Assembly: GCF_000264995.1 (NCBI RefSeq)
Contig: NW_006767433.1
Coordinates: 474,651 to 538,650 of the forward strand
DNA length: 64,000 nt
Direction of reading: 5' to 3'
From: Punctularia strigosozonata HHB-11173 SS5
Lineage: Eukaryota; Basidiomycota; Agaricomycetes; Corticiales; Punctulariaceae
Part shown: positions 20,498 to 30,760 of the stretch, piece by piece
Layout: each line of letters begins with the position of its first letter
Position numbering within the stretch: the first letter of the stretch is position 1
Translations under genes and position numbers: made by a program
The notes under the pieces: generated by a model
Databases searched by the model: none
Seen by the model: only the letters and a program-made list of their open reading frames with translations
Told to the model about the DNA's origin: nothing

Positions 20498-21823
20498 ATG
20501 TCATCCTCCGACTTCAAGCCCCTGTCCGACCATTTTATCTGCACTGGTCGCATCAACCTTCAGGGAGGCCGGGCCGTTTACCAGCTCGCATTTTCTCCCG
20601 ATGGAAAGTTCCTAGCGTGTGGAGGTTAGATCCCTTAAGATGTTTCGTCACTTCATGGCTGACCTGCGTGCAGGAGAGTTCGGTGCCTGTCTTATCCATA
20701 TTGAAACCACCACCATTCAGAAGAATCATCCCGCGTACGACCTACGGGTTCACGGAGCGGTGATGGCAATGGAGTGGGTTGGCAACACGCTGGTACTAGG
20801 CTCGGCATACGGGTACATGAAGATTTGGGGTCTGCAGAGAGGTGTGCTCGAGGAGTGGCATACGTTCCGCGTTGCGGAAGGGACAGAGGTGACCTCGCTG
20901 GCGATCCGGGGGCAGCCGGCAAGGTTCAAACTGGCAGTCGCGACGAGAGACCACGTTGTCGTGCGACTAGACATAACACCTGACGAGGTGACCGAAATCT
21001 TTGCGGTGCAGTTGGAGAAAACATTTGCCAGGACGGTGGTGTTTACTGGCGACCGAGACGACATCCAACTCCTCGGGATGTTCGATGGCATGATGTACGT
21101 ATATCACTTCAGAATATCGACTCGGAGGTTGACGGTCGAATAACAGGTACACGTTGAAGTCTCATGAAGGGAAGCTGAAGATCAGCAAATCTCGTTCGAT
21201 TTGCAGACTTGTGTGAGTGCGATGATTGCCGCGAAGCCGAACCATCACTGAAACGTTGCCCAGGGGTTACGCAAGTTTCGACTCGGACCACCGAGAAGTG
21301 CTGGTCGATAACACCGACGCATTCGCCATACACAGCACAGAATTGGGGAGCTGCTTGAACGTCTTCTCAACGGGACGGCCGACATGGAAGATACCGAAGC
21401 AAGTGGTCTTTGCGGAAGGGGGGCAGACGGTAATTGTCGGAAGCGACCATGGAGATGTCTACGTCTTTGATAGAGCCGGGGGCCACCCACAAGCAGTCCT
21501 CCACCATCAAGACACTGGATACACGCAGACCATTGCTGTGCGTCGCATGCATCAATATAAATCCCATATCACTAACTTGCATCCAGACATGTTCAACAGG
21601 CAATGGTTGTCTTGTAGCATGTGGAACGTCACTGGATGGAGTGCCCAGCTCTGTATCGATATGGAAGAGCAAGCCCGCAGACCCGCTTCCGTCGAATGCA
21701 CCATTGCAGAATACGTCATCAGAATCTCCCCCAGTCAAACCATCGCCAAAGTCGGAACCGCTTATACTGCGCGTTGTGGCCTGGATCATGGCTTTATGGA
21801 TGATGAAATATTTGCTGGTATGA
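20498..21823 (+). CDS. WD40-repeat cargo protein with C-terminal hydrophobic tail, 374 aa
   Basis: Five exons: 20498-20624, 20674-21094, 21147-21212, 21264-21537 and 21587-21823. All introns are 49-52 nt and every phase closes, giving one uninterrupted frame. Beta-propeller-type repeats are visible: VYQLAFSPDGKFLACGG, VMAMEWVGNTLVLGSAYGYM with KIWGLQRG, TSLAIRGQ with LAVATRDHVVVRLD, and KQVVFAEGGQTVIVGSDHGD with VYVFDRAGG. The end is serine/proline-rich and finishes with a hydrophobic segment of about 20 residues (LILRVVAWIMALWMMKYLLV), consistent with a tail anchor. WD40 propellers are protein-interaction scaffolds, so a role in assembling element or host factors at a membrane is only inference. 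It is the best preserved of the longer cargo genes and lies upstream of the repeat cluster and the transposase. Confidence 0.78.
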
Positions 21824-21859
21824 GTCACCTTGGGGATCGAGCGATCGGCAGTATCTGAC

Positions 21860-23260
21860 GCCCCCATAGACGGGCACAGAGATGCATTGGTTGATGGAGG
21901 ACCTCTGGTACATGAGAGTACGGCCGGCTATTGTCCACACGATACTGCTCTTGTAATCGGCTGATCGCAATGACATAATTGTGACATTCGGAGGCGCTGA
22001 CAGCGTCTGGCGTATACACTGTGGCAGATGGATGAATCCTGTCACTGTAGATAGATGGACGGGGATGATACTCACGAGCATTGACGACCACGATATCGCG
22101 CGACATCCACGCCGATGTCTGGCGTCAAAGCCTACAATGGAGATGGGCCTGAAGCAACGCTCGCGAACCACGTCGCGAGCCTGCAAGCCAAAGAACCTCT
22201 GAAGGAGGGCGATGGCGGAACGTTCGGTAGTGATGACGGGCGGCTCATGGACGGCGACGATGACGCCCGGGTTGCAGGGTCGATTGCACGCTGCGTCAGG
22301 GAGAAGACCTCCAAAGGAGGATGTGGACGATGGAATGGATGGTGGCGATGTCACTGGAGATGGGTCTGAAGCGACGCTCGTGAACCACATCACGAGCCTG
22401 CAAGCCAAAAAAAACCTCTGAAGGTGATGTTCGGTGGTGATGACAGGGTGGTCATAGACGACGATGCCCGGGTCACAGGCTCGAACCGCGTATCGCACGC
22501 TGCGGCTTCCAAATGGCGACGTGATTAAAAACACGGCCTTTTGAAACAAGGGGTGGAAACGAGATCGGTGTTGCGCATTTAGAGGAGCTGGACTGTGGCA
22601 AACAGATGAGTCACGTCACAGTATATGGACAGGGGATGATACTCATGAGCATTGCCGATGTCTGGCGTGAAAGCCTATTGGGCCTGAAACGACGCTCGCG
22701 AACCACGTCACGGGCTTGCAAGTTAAGGACCTCAAGCGACGCTCGCGAACCACATCACGAGCTTGCAAGTCAGGAACCTCTGGAGGAGGGCGATGACAAA
22801 GCGGTCGGTGGTGATGACGAACGAGTCATAGACGGCAATGGCGTTGGGCATTTGGAGGAGCTGAACTGTGGTGAACAGATGAGTTGCGTTACAGTCTATG
22901 AACAGGGGATGACACTCACGAGCATTGACAACTACGATGCCACAGGAGGTTGACGCCAACCAATGACTACGATGTCACACGAGATTGACACCGATGTCTG
23001 GCGTCAAAGCCTGAACGGAGATGGGCCCGAGGCGACACTTGCAAACCACGTCGCGAGCACGCAAGCAAGAGTGGCGATGATGATGCATTTGGTGGCGACA
23101 ACAAGACGAGGATCATAGACGGCGACTCCCGGAGCGGCGCTCGCAAACCACGTCGCGAGCGCCGCAAAAGACGACTACACTGACAATGAAGTATGATGTG
23201 GCTGAAGTCAAGGATGGCAATGATTAGGTAAGGTGATCTAGTGGCTGGAGCACATCATCT
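21860..23260. repeat. Cluster of GCTCGCGA/TCGCGAGC palindromes in minisatellite-like units
   Basis: At least six copies of an inverted repeat with 8-bp arms and a 6-nt centre (ACCACG or ACCACA) occur at 22159-22180, 22376-22397, 22694-22715, 22741-22762, about 23037-23058 and 23139-23160. In the copy at 22376 both arms changed together (GCTCGTGA with TCACGAGC), preserving symmetry. Units also share gatgtctggcgt, gcctgaaac and ggtgatgac motifs. No gene is seen. The centre reads in the opposite direction to the copies at 13.6-14.1 kb. Confidence 0.75.
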
Positions 23261-23816
23261 GTCACTTTTCTCTCCCCCTCCCCTGGCCTCACCTCGGTGT
23301 GTGGTCACTGAGCGCGTCGTCGGCGCCGCACAGCGCAGTTTGGTTGCCTCAGTGTGTGGTCACTGAGTGTGGCATTGGTGCAGTGATCGCCTCGGTCCAT
23401 GGTGACGGAGTGTGCTGCAATTCTGTTGCACCATAACCGTTTCTTGTTCCATTTGCAACAATGCTTTGTATACGTGTTCTGGCCTCGTCCCGCATCCGTC
23501 CCTTTGCCTTGCCTGCGTACGTTGTATTTCGCTTCGAGCTCGCTTATATCATTTCTTACGTTGCTCATCCAGCGACATTGCAACATCGCGACCCATCATG
23601 AATTATCCCTGGAGGGTCTGGCTCTCACAAGACCAATCCTGTCTTGTGCGGTGTACTTCTTTTTGTTGACGCCCGACAATGTGCATTGTACTTTTTACAA
23701 TGTGCGTTGTACTTTTCATCCTCTTTCTTTCGATGCTTGTTATTCATCAGTCGTATTTATGCAGGTAACTTGGTGCTCGATGTTTTCTCCATCAATTCCA
23801 CGACCATCGTCCAGCC
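23261..23816 (+). promoter_or_regulatory. Presumed transposase promoter and 5' leader with repeated GTGTGGTCACTGAG motif
   Basis: Just upstream of the transposase start two close copies of ggtgtgtggtcactgag / agtgtgtggtcactgag occur (about 23296 and 23352), followed by a third diverged one (ccatggtgacggagtg). They are followed by pyrimidine-rich sequence up to the ATG. Regulatory meaning is inference from position and repetition only. Confidence 0.35.
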
Positions 23817-26800
23817 ATGCCGGCACGACGTACCTACCATTCCCAAATGTCGGAGCGCTTGGCCGCTCTGCATATGGTGTCGGTGCCACCTCCCACACTT
23901 CTGGATCTACAGGATATGATTGCTGTCGTCTCCACCGCCATGACCAAATCTCTGAATCGTCCATCCCGCTCCCGACAACGCTCCCATAGCCTGAGACCTG
24001 TGGTGGACTCAGGCGCAACTGGGTCGGGCATTGGGCCTGATCATAATGGCAGTGACTACATCACGCGCAGACAAATGCGCATTCTCCGAAGCATCCAGGA
24101 TGGCATCACGGAGTGCCAGACAAAGTCGACTCAGCCGAGGAGCATCCAACTTTATCTTGAACTTCGAGGACGCCTGGGGGATCTTCGTACAGCCCTGCAA
24201 CAGCTCACTCGTCAAGTCCCATCGATCCAATCCGGCAAGAGCGCTGCAATCGTACAAATCGATGGCCTTGAAGACGAGTTGTATGAGTGGAATAAGTCTC
24301 TGGGATCTCATGTACAATCAATTNNNNNNNNNNNNNNNNNNNNNNNNNNNNNNNNNNNNNNNNNNNNNNNNNNNNNNNNNNNNNNNNNNNNNNNNNNNNN
24401 NNNNNNNNNNNNNNNNNNNNNNNNNNNNNNNNNNNNNNNNNNNNNNNNNNNNNNNNNNNNNNNNNNNNNNNNNNNNNNNNNNNNNNNNNNNNNNNNNNNN
24501 NNNNNNNNNNNNNNNNNNNNNNNNNNNNNNNNNNNNNNNNNNNNNNNNNNNNNNNNNNNNNNNNNNNNNNNNNNNNNNNNNNNNNNNNNNNNNNNNNNNN
24601 NNNNNNNNNNNNNNNNNNNAAGACGAGTTGTATGAGTGGAATAAGTCTCTGGAGTCTCATGTACAATCAATCGTATTTGACAGTGGTAAGCAGCTCGACT
24701 TCTCCTGATCACTGTTGTTGTCACTAACAATACGTGTGCAGCTCATCATTTTGAGCATCAGATTGACCGATACACCGCTTTAGCCCAAGTTCTCATGACC
24801 ATCGCCTTCATCTGTCACATCGTCATGGGGATCAGTCGTCGCAACGCGGAATTCATCGTCGGTGCCATGGTGCTTTGCCTCAACATCGCTAGTTTCCGTC
24901 CTGGAGATGTCGCGCTGCAAACGTCATACCAACATCTCCCTACATCCCTCCAAGCCATCTTGCCGAAGTTTGGTGCTGGTGGTCATTTCGTCGCATATGC
25001 TGTCTGTCCTGTCTGCCATCACACATATCCACCTTCTGTCACCGGTTCATACCCCCAAATCTGTACCAACAAGCCGTTGCCAGATACAGAGTGTCATGAA
25101 CAACTTTGTGACAACAAGGGCAATCCGTTGAAGACGTTCCTCTATCACTCTTTTCCTGATTATCTATCAGGCCTGCTCTCAGACCCAGATCTGAAGAGGG
25201 AAATGGACAACGCGACGTCGTCTGTTGCGGACGCTGCGTTCATGGACCTCAACGATGACACCATCCGAAGCCCCTTCCACGCCTCTTTCCTGCAATCGTT
25301 CCGTGGGGCGGACGGGGAGTTCTTCATGACGGATTGCGCGGATGGTCGTTACGCCTTCTCCCTGTGTGTCGACTTCTTCAACGTTGAAGGGATGAATATT
25401 CGCGGGGCCCGTACCTCCTGTGGCATCATCGCGTTAGCCTGCTTGAACTTACTGGTCGATATCCGCTACAAACCTCAGAATATGTACCTTGCTGGCATTA
25501 TCCCCGGCCCCAAAGAACCACCGCTCACTGCGACTAATCACTATCTTCGCCCACTCATCGATGATATGGTCAAGGCATGGCATCCCGGAATATACGTTTC
25601 TCGGATGGCTCTCCGTCCTCACAGTCGCTTGATGCACAGTGTCATCGCCAATGGTGTGTGCGATCTTCCTGCCGCCTGTAAGACATCATCGCTTGCCCCG
25701 TCTATTTCCAAAATCTTTTGCTCGCTGTGCGACTGTTGGCATGTTACCGATGACAAAGGCAACATCATCAAAGACTGGTGTCGTCTCCTCAATCGCATGG
25801 ATTACGAGGCCTGGAATATGCGTGACGGGTCTGAAATGTGTTCCTTTGCGGAGCGTTGGCGTGATGCGAGCTCAACACGAGAGCAGGATGACATATTTAA
25901 GCGGCATGGAGTCCGCTGGTCAGAGCTGTGGCGGCTACCTTATTGGGACCCCACCATCCAACTCGTCGTCGACCCCATGCATTGCTTGTATGAGGGGCTT
26001 GCCAAGTTTCATTTCACCACTGTCCTTGGTCTATCGGACCCCAGTGTGACAGACGCTGCAAAATCTCAACCGGCCTTCTCATGGATGTTCGCGCTGCCAC
26101 CTATCGATGATGAAGACATTGGACTTGGCGATGTCGATTCCGTCATCAACGTCCCCCCCGACCTCGGACCTGGCGATGCCCATTCCATCATCGACGTCTC
26201 CCCAGACAGTCAAGATGACAATGGCTTGAACATCAATGTCTCCGCTGATGTGCCCGACGTGGTTTGGACGCAGAAGCAGGTGAAGGACGTGCAGAAAGTC
26301 CATTCCTTGTTGACCTCACCGGTTCGGTCTTCGGATGTCTCACCAGGTTTGTCGTTCGGTGAACTTCGGGACCACCTTTTGCAACATATGGCACAATCTC
26401 TGCGCTTCGTAGCAGATGATTTGGATCTTCATGTTCAACCCGTTCATCGTCGTTCACCAACGAAAGCAGAGTTCGTGATCGCGATGATTGAATGGGTTCG
26501 TGATATCTTACCTGTTAAGTTGATTCCTGACTCTTATCTGATCACAGCGCCGCCATCAATCGCTCCAACCGCCAGCGCAACCAGTTTCATCAACTGATAT
26601 GTTACACCGGCTTCGTGAGGTTATCCGAAAGGTCATGAAACCATCGTGGGTTGAGGCCATCCCGGAGGACTTTGGCGCTGCCAGTGCCGGGACACCGAAA
26701 GTGGCCGAATGGCGTACACTCTTCAGAATCTACCTACCGTTGGCCCTTGTTTCCCTACTGTCGGAGGGCACGTCCCCCCAGTTCATGGACATGGTTGATA

Positions 26801-27747
26801 ATACGATGGAACTCGTCCTTGCCTTGATCATTGGCTGCCGTGGAACCACGTCCGAGGAACATGCCGCTGCCTACCATGAGCACTTGCGCAACTACATTGA
26901 AGGGATGCAAGTTCTATACCCGACCTTGCAATGCAACTCGATACACCATCTAGCCTTCCACATCTATGACTTCCTACTCATATTCGGTCCAGTGCCATTG
27001 TGGTGGTGTTTCCCTTACGAGCGTCTCATAGGCAAACTACAACGTACAAATCACAACCACGTCTTCGGCGAGCTTGAGGCAACTATTCATCGCACTTTCG
27101 TTTACACCAGCAGCCTCTTTCGATGGCTGTCGCGACCTTCATGTCCAGACATTGTCCTCGCGTGCAAACACCTCTACGACAAGGTTTACACCAGTCAACG
27201 TGATGACATTCTGATCATGGCCGACGACGAGGACACGTTATCCACCACAGTTCCAGTCCCCGACATAATGGCCGACATCATGAGCGGCCATGTCAAGCTC
27301 ATCGTGCGTAATCATCTGCGGTGTCACCGTCAGGTCTTCAGCACTTGGCGGGCTCACCAAGGTAATAGCCGCGTCGCCCACATTTTCCACCACCAGCTCC
27401 GGGTGGGATGGATTGAATACATATACCGCGACGGAGGCGTGTGGATGTACGCGATACAGCACTTCCGGTGCTCCGAGCCTGGTCCATTTGCAAAGTGGCC
27501 CGCTCTTGGCGCCTTGATATGTTCCATAGACATGGAAGAGGAACTTTTCCCGGTCGAATCCAAGAACGTCGTCCACCATGTTGCTATGTACCCGATATCG
27601 GATACTTCCCTTGCTGCCATTCGTTTAACGCCATCAGTACGTATCTTCTTTCCCTGCCTCCTTTCTTGTGAGTGTCGCCTTGCACGACGTGTCATCGCGA
27701 CACCTCGCCGTCCTTTGACCATCCCTCACCGGTCACATATGTGGTAA
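23817..27747 (+). CDS. Tnp2-family (CACTA/CMC-like) transposase, interrupted by an assembly gap
   Basis: This enzyme would cut and rejoin the element ends in the nucleus. Exon 1 starts at ATG 23817 and runs through the N gap to 24685. Introns are 24686-24741 (56 nt, phase 1) and 26514-26547 (34 nt, phase 0, unusually short). Candidate catalytic residues are Asp at 25371 (CVDFFNVEGMNIRG), Asp at 25971 (VVDPMHCLYEGL) and Glu at 27019 (WCFPYERLIGKL), matching the D-D-E layout of Tnp2 and DUF4218 proteins. Other family marks are HYLRPLIDDMV, a Cys/His cluster (FCSLCDCWHVT, VCPVCHHTYP) and LPYWDPTIQLVVDP. The end overlaps the right terminal repeat by 15 nt. Apart from the gap I find no stop or frameshift once the introns are removed. 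Confidence 0.82.
24324..24619. other. Assembly gap of 296 N inside the transposase gene
   Basis: The roughly 52 bases before the Ns (starting aagacgagttgtatgagtgg) are repeated almost exactly directly after them, with differences only at ggatct versus agtct and at the last base. Real sequence need not be missing: the two contig ends probably overlap by these bases and the gap may be artificial. Merging them would leave the reading frame open. Confidence 0.9.
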
Positions 27748-28177
27748 CTGACATCGGCCGGCGGATCTCGACGACGGGCTTTGAAGACCCACTTATGGGG
27801 TACTGAGCGGGTGCTCACGGGTCGCTGACTGGACCGCTCAATCTGCATCGGTATGGAATTTGAAACTCTCGCCTCCTCAGTCGGAAAAAGAGTAATTGAA
27901 ATTCTATCCTGTGTTTTCACCTCGCGCATTCTTGAAAATCTAACATATCGTATATGCCTAATTGTTCTTATAATGTAGCTGTAGATACGCTCATCGTGTT
28001 CACTTGAAATTCCCCACTCATTAGTTCTTGAAATATCAAAAGGCATGCTGAATACACTTGGTTTTAAAATGTGGGTATATGTTTCCGTCTTTTGTGATTG
28101 AGCGACCGATCTTCAAAATCTCATCCGCGCACGGTTATAAATTCAACACATATCTGAACTCTGATCCCACCGCCGTG
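27733..28177 (-). repeat. Right terminal inverted repeat of the CACTA-like element
   Basis: Reverse complement of 8872-9315, about a fifth diverged overall with conserved outer, central and inner blocks. It includes the last codons of the transposase frame. The outermost bases CCGCCGTG are followed by the target duplication TAT. Confidence 0.9.
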
Positions 28178-28180
28178 TAT

Positions 28181-29994
28181 GTAGGGCACACCTTAGTGCT
28201 ATATAGCTCACACATTAGTGCTACTGAAACTATATATCCTTATGTAAACTCTACAGCAATCATATGCTCAATAGATATTGTAGTCATCTGAATAAAATTA
28301 CTTTTTATTTATTTATTATATATCACTCATAATCAATCAAAATCCTAGTAAAAAAGCATTGATTTCCATCATATTCTATTTAAGTTACAAAAGTACTACG
28401 AGGTGATTATGTAAGCAATGCATACAAGCTGCAGATACGGCAAAGCTGTCGATTTTGCTACTGCAGGTGCATGGCAGGGACTGAGCCGGGCCCGTCGAGT
28501 CGGCTAGTGCTCAGCGTTGGGCGCAGGGAGGAGCCAAAGCCAAAGTGTGGGGGTGGGGAGTAGAAGCGACGCCAAGCGAGACCGCGTTGGCAGCTCAGGC
28601 TTGGCGTTGGGCAAAGAGCGGTGGTGAGGGCGAGGATGGGGGCGACACCGAGCGCGACCGTGTTGGCGGCTCACACTTGGGGCTGGTTGAAGGGAGGCCA
28701 CGAGGGTGGTAGGTGATGCCAAATGCAACCGCATTGGTGACTCGCGTTTGGCGTTGGGCAAAGGGGGGCCGCAAGGGTGGGAGGCAACGCCAAACGCGAC
28801 TGCGTTGGCGGCTCACATTCAGCGTTGGGCAAAGGGGGGCCAGAGATTGGTAGGCAACGCCGAGCGCGACCACGTTGGCGGCTCGCACTCGGTGCTGTGG
28901 GAAGGAGGATGTGAGGGGAAGCCGAGTCCAACCGCGTTTGCAGCTCGAGCTCGGCGTTGGACGGAGGGGAGCAAGAGGCAGGAGGCTGGCAGGAAGGTTG
29001 CACCCAGTGAGACCACGTTGGCAGCTCTCGCTCAGGGCTGGCAAAAGGTGGGCAAGGATGTGGAAGGATGCGCCGAGCGCAACCACATTGGTGACTCGCA
29101 CTCAGGGAAGGGCAGACGGCAGGGGCGGGGGTGGAAGCAGCGCTGAGCGCAACCACGTTGGTGGCTTGCGATAGAGGCAGACGGCAGGGGCGGGGGTGGA
29201 AGCAGCACCGAGCGCGACCGCATTGGCTGCTCACGGCTGGCGCTGGGCGGAAGGCGGGCAGGCAGCAGAATTGGCGCTGAGCACGACCGCATTGGTGGCT
29301 TGTGCTTGGGGCCAGGCAAATGGCAGAGGTGAAAGTTGGGGGCGGCAGGTGGGCACTTCGAGTGCTGGGAGTGGTTTGTGACAGTGAGCGCAGGGACTTG
29401 CACGTTGATGCACGCACTTGCAAGCGTGGCACTGGGCGTACTTGACAGCGCTGAGTTGTGCGCACTTGCCAGTGCGGTGGGCTGAGACGGCAAGCCACAT
29501 TTGCCAGCGCGGAGGGCAAACACGTGTCACGGCCAGGTCACGTGATGCATGGGTGTGCATTGAATCTCTAAGTCCGCGTTGGCCACTGTGTCTCACATAG
29601 TCCACAAGCTCCTTGATACTTAGCAACCTTGTACATAGTTTATTCATGCATATATCTGACAATGTATAGGCTAACATTACAGTTCAAGACCTGAGACTGA
29701 CTTAGATTATGGACGGTGTAAGTTGGGAGCCCTGCTATCACCACTATACAGATACATACCAGATCTATGGGTGCTATATTGACTGCACCTATGAGCTATG
29801 TGTCACTATGTAGCTAGTACTTTGAACTATACTACCTATAGTTACTATATAGCACGATATAGCGACTGACCTACTTCTACATAGCAACCATAGCACTATA
29901 TAGCAACTGGGCAACTTCTATATAGCAGCCATAGCACTACAATAGTGTCCATAGTTCTGAGGAGCAGCTATATAGATCAAGATTTTTTCAGATG
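28181..29994 (+). mobile_element. Copy A, right part of the TA/AT-targeting non-autonomous element
   Basis: This continues copy A after the CACTA-like insertion. It has AT-rich sequence, then a GC-rich minisatellite (28500-29400), then ctatag-rich filler, ending GATTTTTTCAGATG at 29994, the inverted counterpart of the CATCTGAGAAAATC start at 8710. AT follows on the right as on the left. Total length without the insertion is about 1.98 kb. Confidence 0.75.
28500..29400 (+). repeat. GC-rich minisatellite, about 11 units of 60-80 bp, in copy A
   Basis: Units share gcgaccgcgttggcggctc followed by a cgctcggcgttgggcaaag-like stretch and a G-rich tail. The many short frames on both strands that encode Arg/Pro/Ala-rich repeats here are by-products. 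Homologous arrays with fewer units occur in copies B and C. Confidence 0.8.
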
Positions 29995-30018
29995 ATAGCT
30001 ATGGAGTTTTACCAGATG
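29995..30018 (+). mobile_element. Right end of the roughly 110-bp MITE split by copy A
   Basis: It reads atagctatggagttttaccagatg, corresponding to the end of the intact MITE copies (GGGGTTTTGCCAGATG). The left part is at 8622-8709. Confidence 0.7.
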
Positions 30019-30760
30019 AGTGCTGATTTCTCTCTGCGTACTAAGGACGAGTTCATGCTGCATATGTTTATTGCATGGTCCCTGTTCACCCAACTAGCCT
30101 ATTCCGCACATCACGCCATTGACAAACAAGCACATACAAAGGTAAGTACCAAGACTATACTCGATGTGCCCAGGACTTACCAAAATTCAACAGAATAATG
30201 CTATAAAGTAATAATGCTACACATGACCTAGAAGATGTTGACATGGAAGGATCGGATTTCTATGGACCCCCTAGCATCAACATGCTCATCCTTTCACCGC
30301 CGTCACCACTCACACTCAGTGGGCCACTGACCATCTTTCAGATCTGCAGCACTAAGAAGGTCAATGTACCATTGGCTATCAGAGTACTTTTGATGATATT
30401 CACTAGGATTTATATAGACATCATGTCTCAGGAAAAATCTACATTGCTATGGCAGGCTATATATACTATAGAGTACTACCATAGCACTACCATAGCACTC
30501 TATAGCTTCTATAGCTCTGGGGTTTTGCCAGATGGTATATACCCAAGGCACAAGGGTATTGCTATATAGTTGCAGCTAGAGGCAGTCTCACACAGGTGGC
30601 AGAAGGCTATGCACTCAAAAGAGCTGACACTGCTAGCCTTTGTAAATTCTTTTGGCAAGAAATCATATCTAGATATGGTGCCGTTGCTGAAGTGATCACG
30701 GACAATGAAAAGGAAGTTTAAGACACATTCAAACAACTGGTAGACATGTACAGTGATCCA
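30019..30760 (+). pseudogene. Ty3/Gypsy integrase fragment, interrupted by a MITE
   Basis: Positions 30555-30720 encode a typical integrase core piece: IVAARGSLTQVAEGYALKRA, then LCKFFWQEIISRYGAVAEVI followed directly by TDNEKEV (second catalytic Asp) and a stop. The upstream stretch to 30200 encodes DFSLRTKDEFMLHMF and related residues but cannot be placed. The MITE at 30422-30534 breaks the integrase between its first and second acidic residues. No RT or LTR is attached. Confidence 0.7.
30422..30534 (+). mobile_element. Short AT-rich MITE, 113 bp, complete copy
   Basis: Begins CATGTCTCAGGAAAAATC and ends GGTTTTGCCAGATG. The ends are imperfect inverted repeats related to the CATCTGA termini of copies A-C. 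The inside is a nearly palindromic run of tatag and tagcac words. The same element lies at 37376-37486 in reverse and split at 8622/30018. Confidence 0.75.

Larger units (their letters stand above)
8872..28177 (+). mobile_element. 19.3-kb CACTA-like (Tnp2/CMC) DNA transposon with six extra coding units
   Basis: The ends are CACGGCGG at the left and CCGCCGTG at the right. The 3-bp sequence TAT flanks both sides (8869-8871 and 28178-28180), as expected for the CACTA superfamily. Terminal inverted repeats of about 445 bp run inward. On both sides the flanking sequence is the same pre-existing element (copy A), so the borders are confirmed by the interrupted host repeat. Inside lie one Tnp2-type transposase gene and six other coding units, two of them broken. 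The transposase contains an assembly gap. Superfamily placement rests on the transposase motifs, the CAC ends and the 3-bp duplication. Confidence 0.88.

Noticed and set aside
24031-24730. Frames running through the N block on both strands
   Set aside because: They are translations of Ns; only the plus frame from 23817 continues into the transposase.
8872-28177. KDZ, Plavaka, Helitron or Starship identity for the large element
   Set aside because: No helicase/Rep, tyrosine recombinase or KDZ-type transposase was seen. The DFFN, DPMH and PYERL motifs with CAC ends and a 3-bp duplication fit Tnp2/CACTA better.
28504-29677. Arg/Pro/Ala-rich frames on both strands, up to 282 residues
   Set aside because: All lie in the GC-rich minisatellite of copy A and repeat with its period; similar shadows occur in copies B and C.
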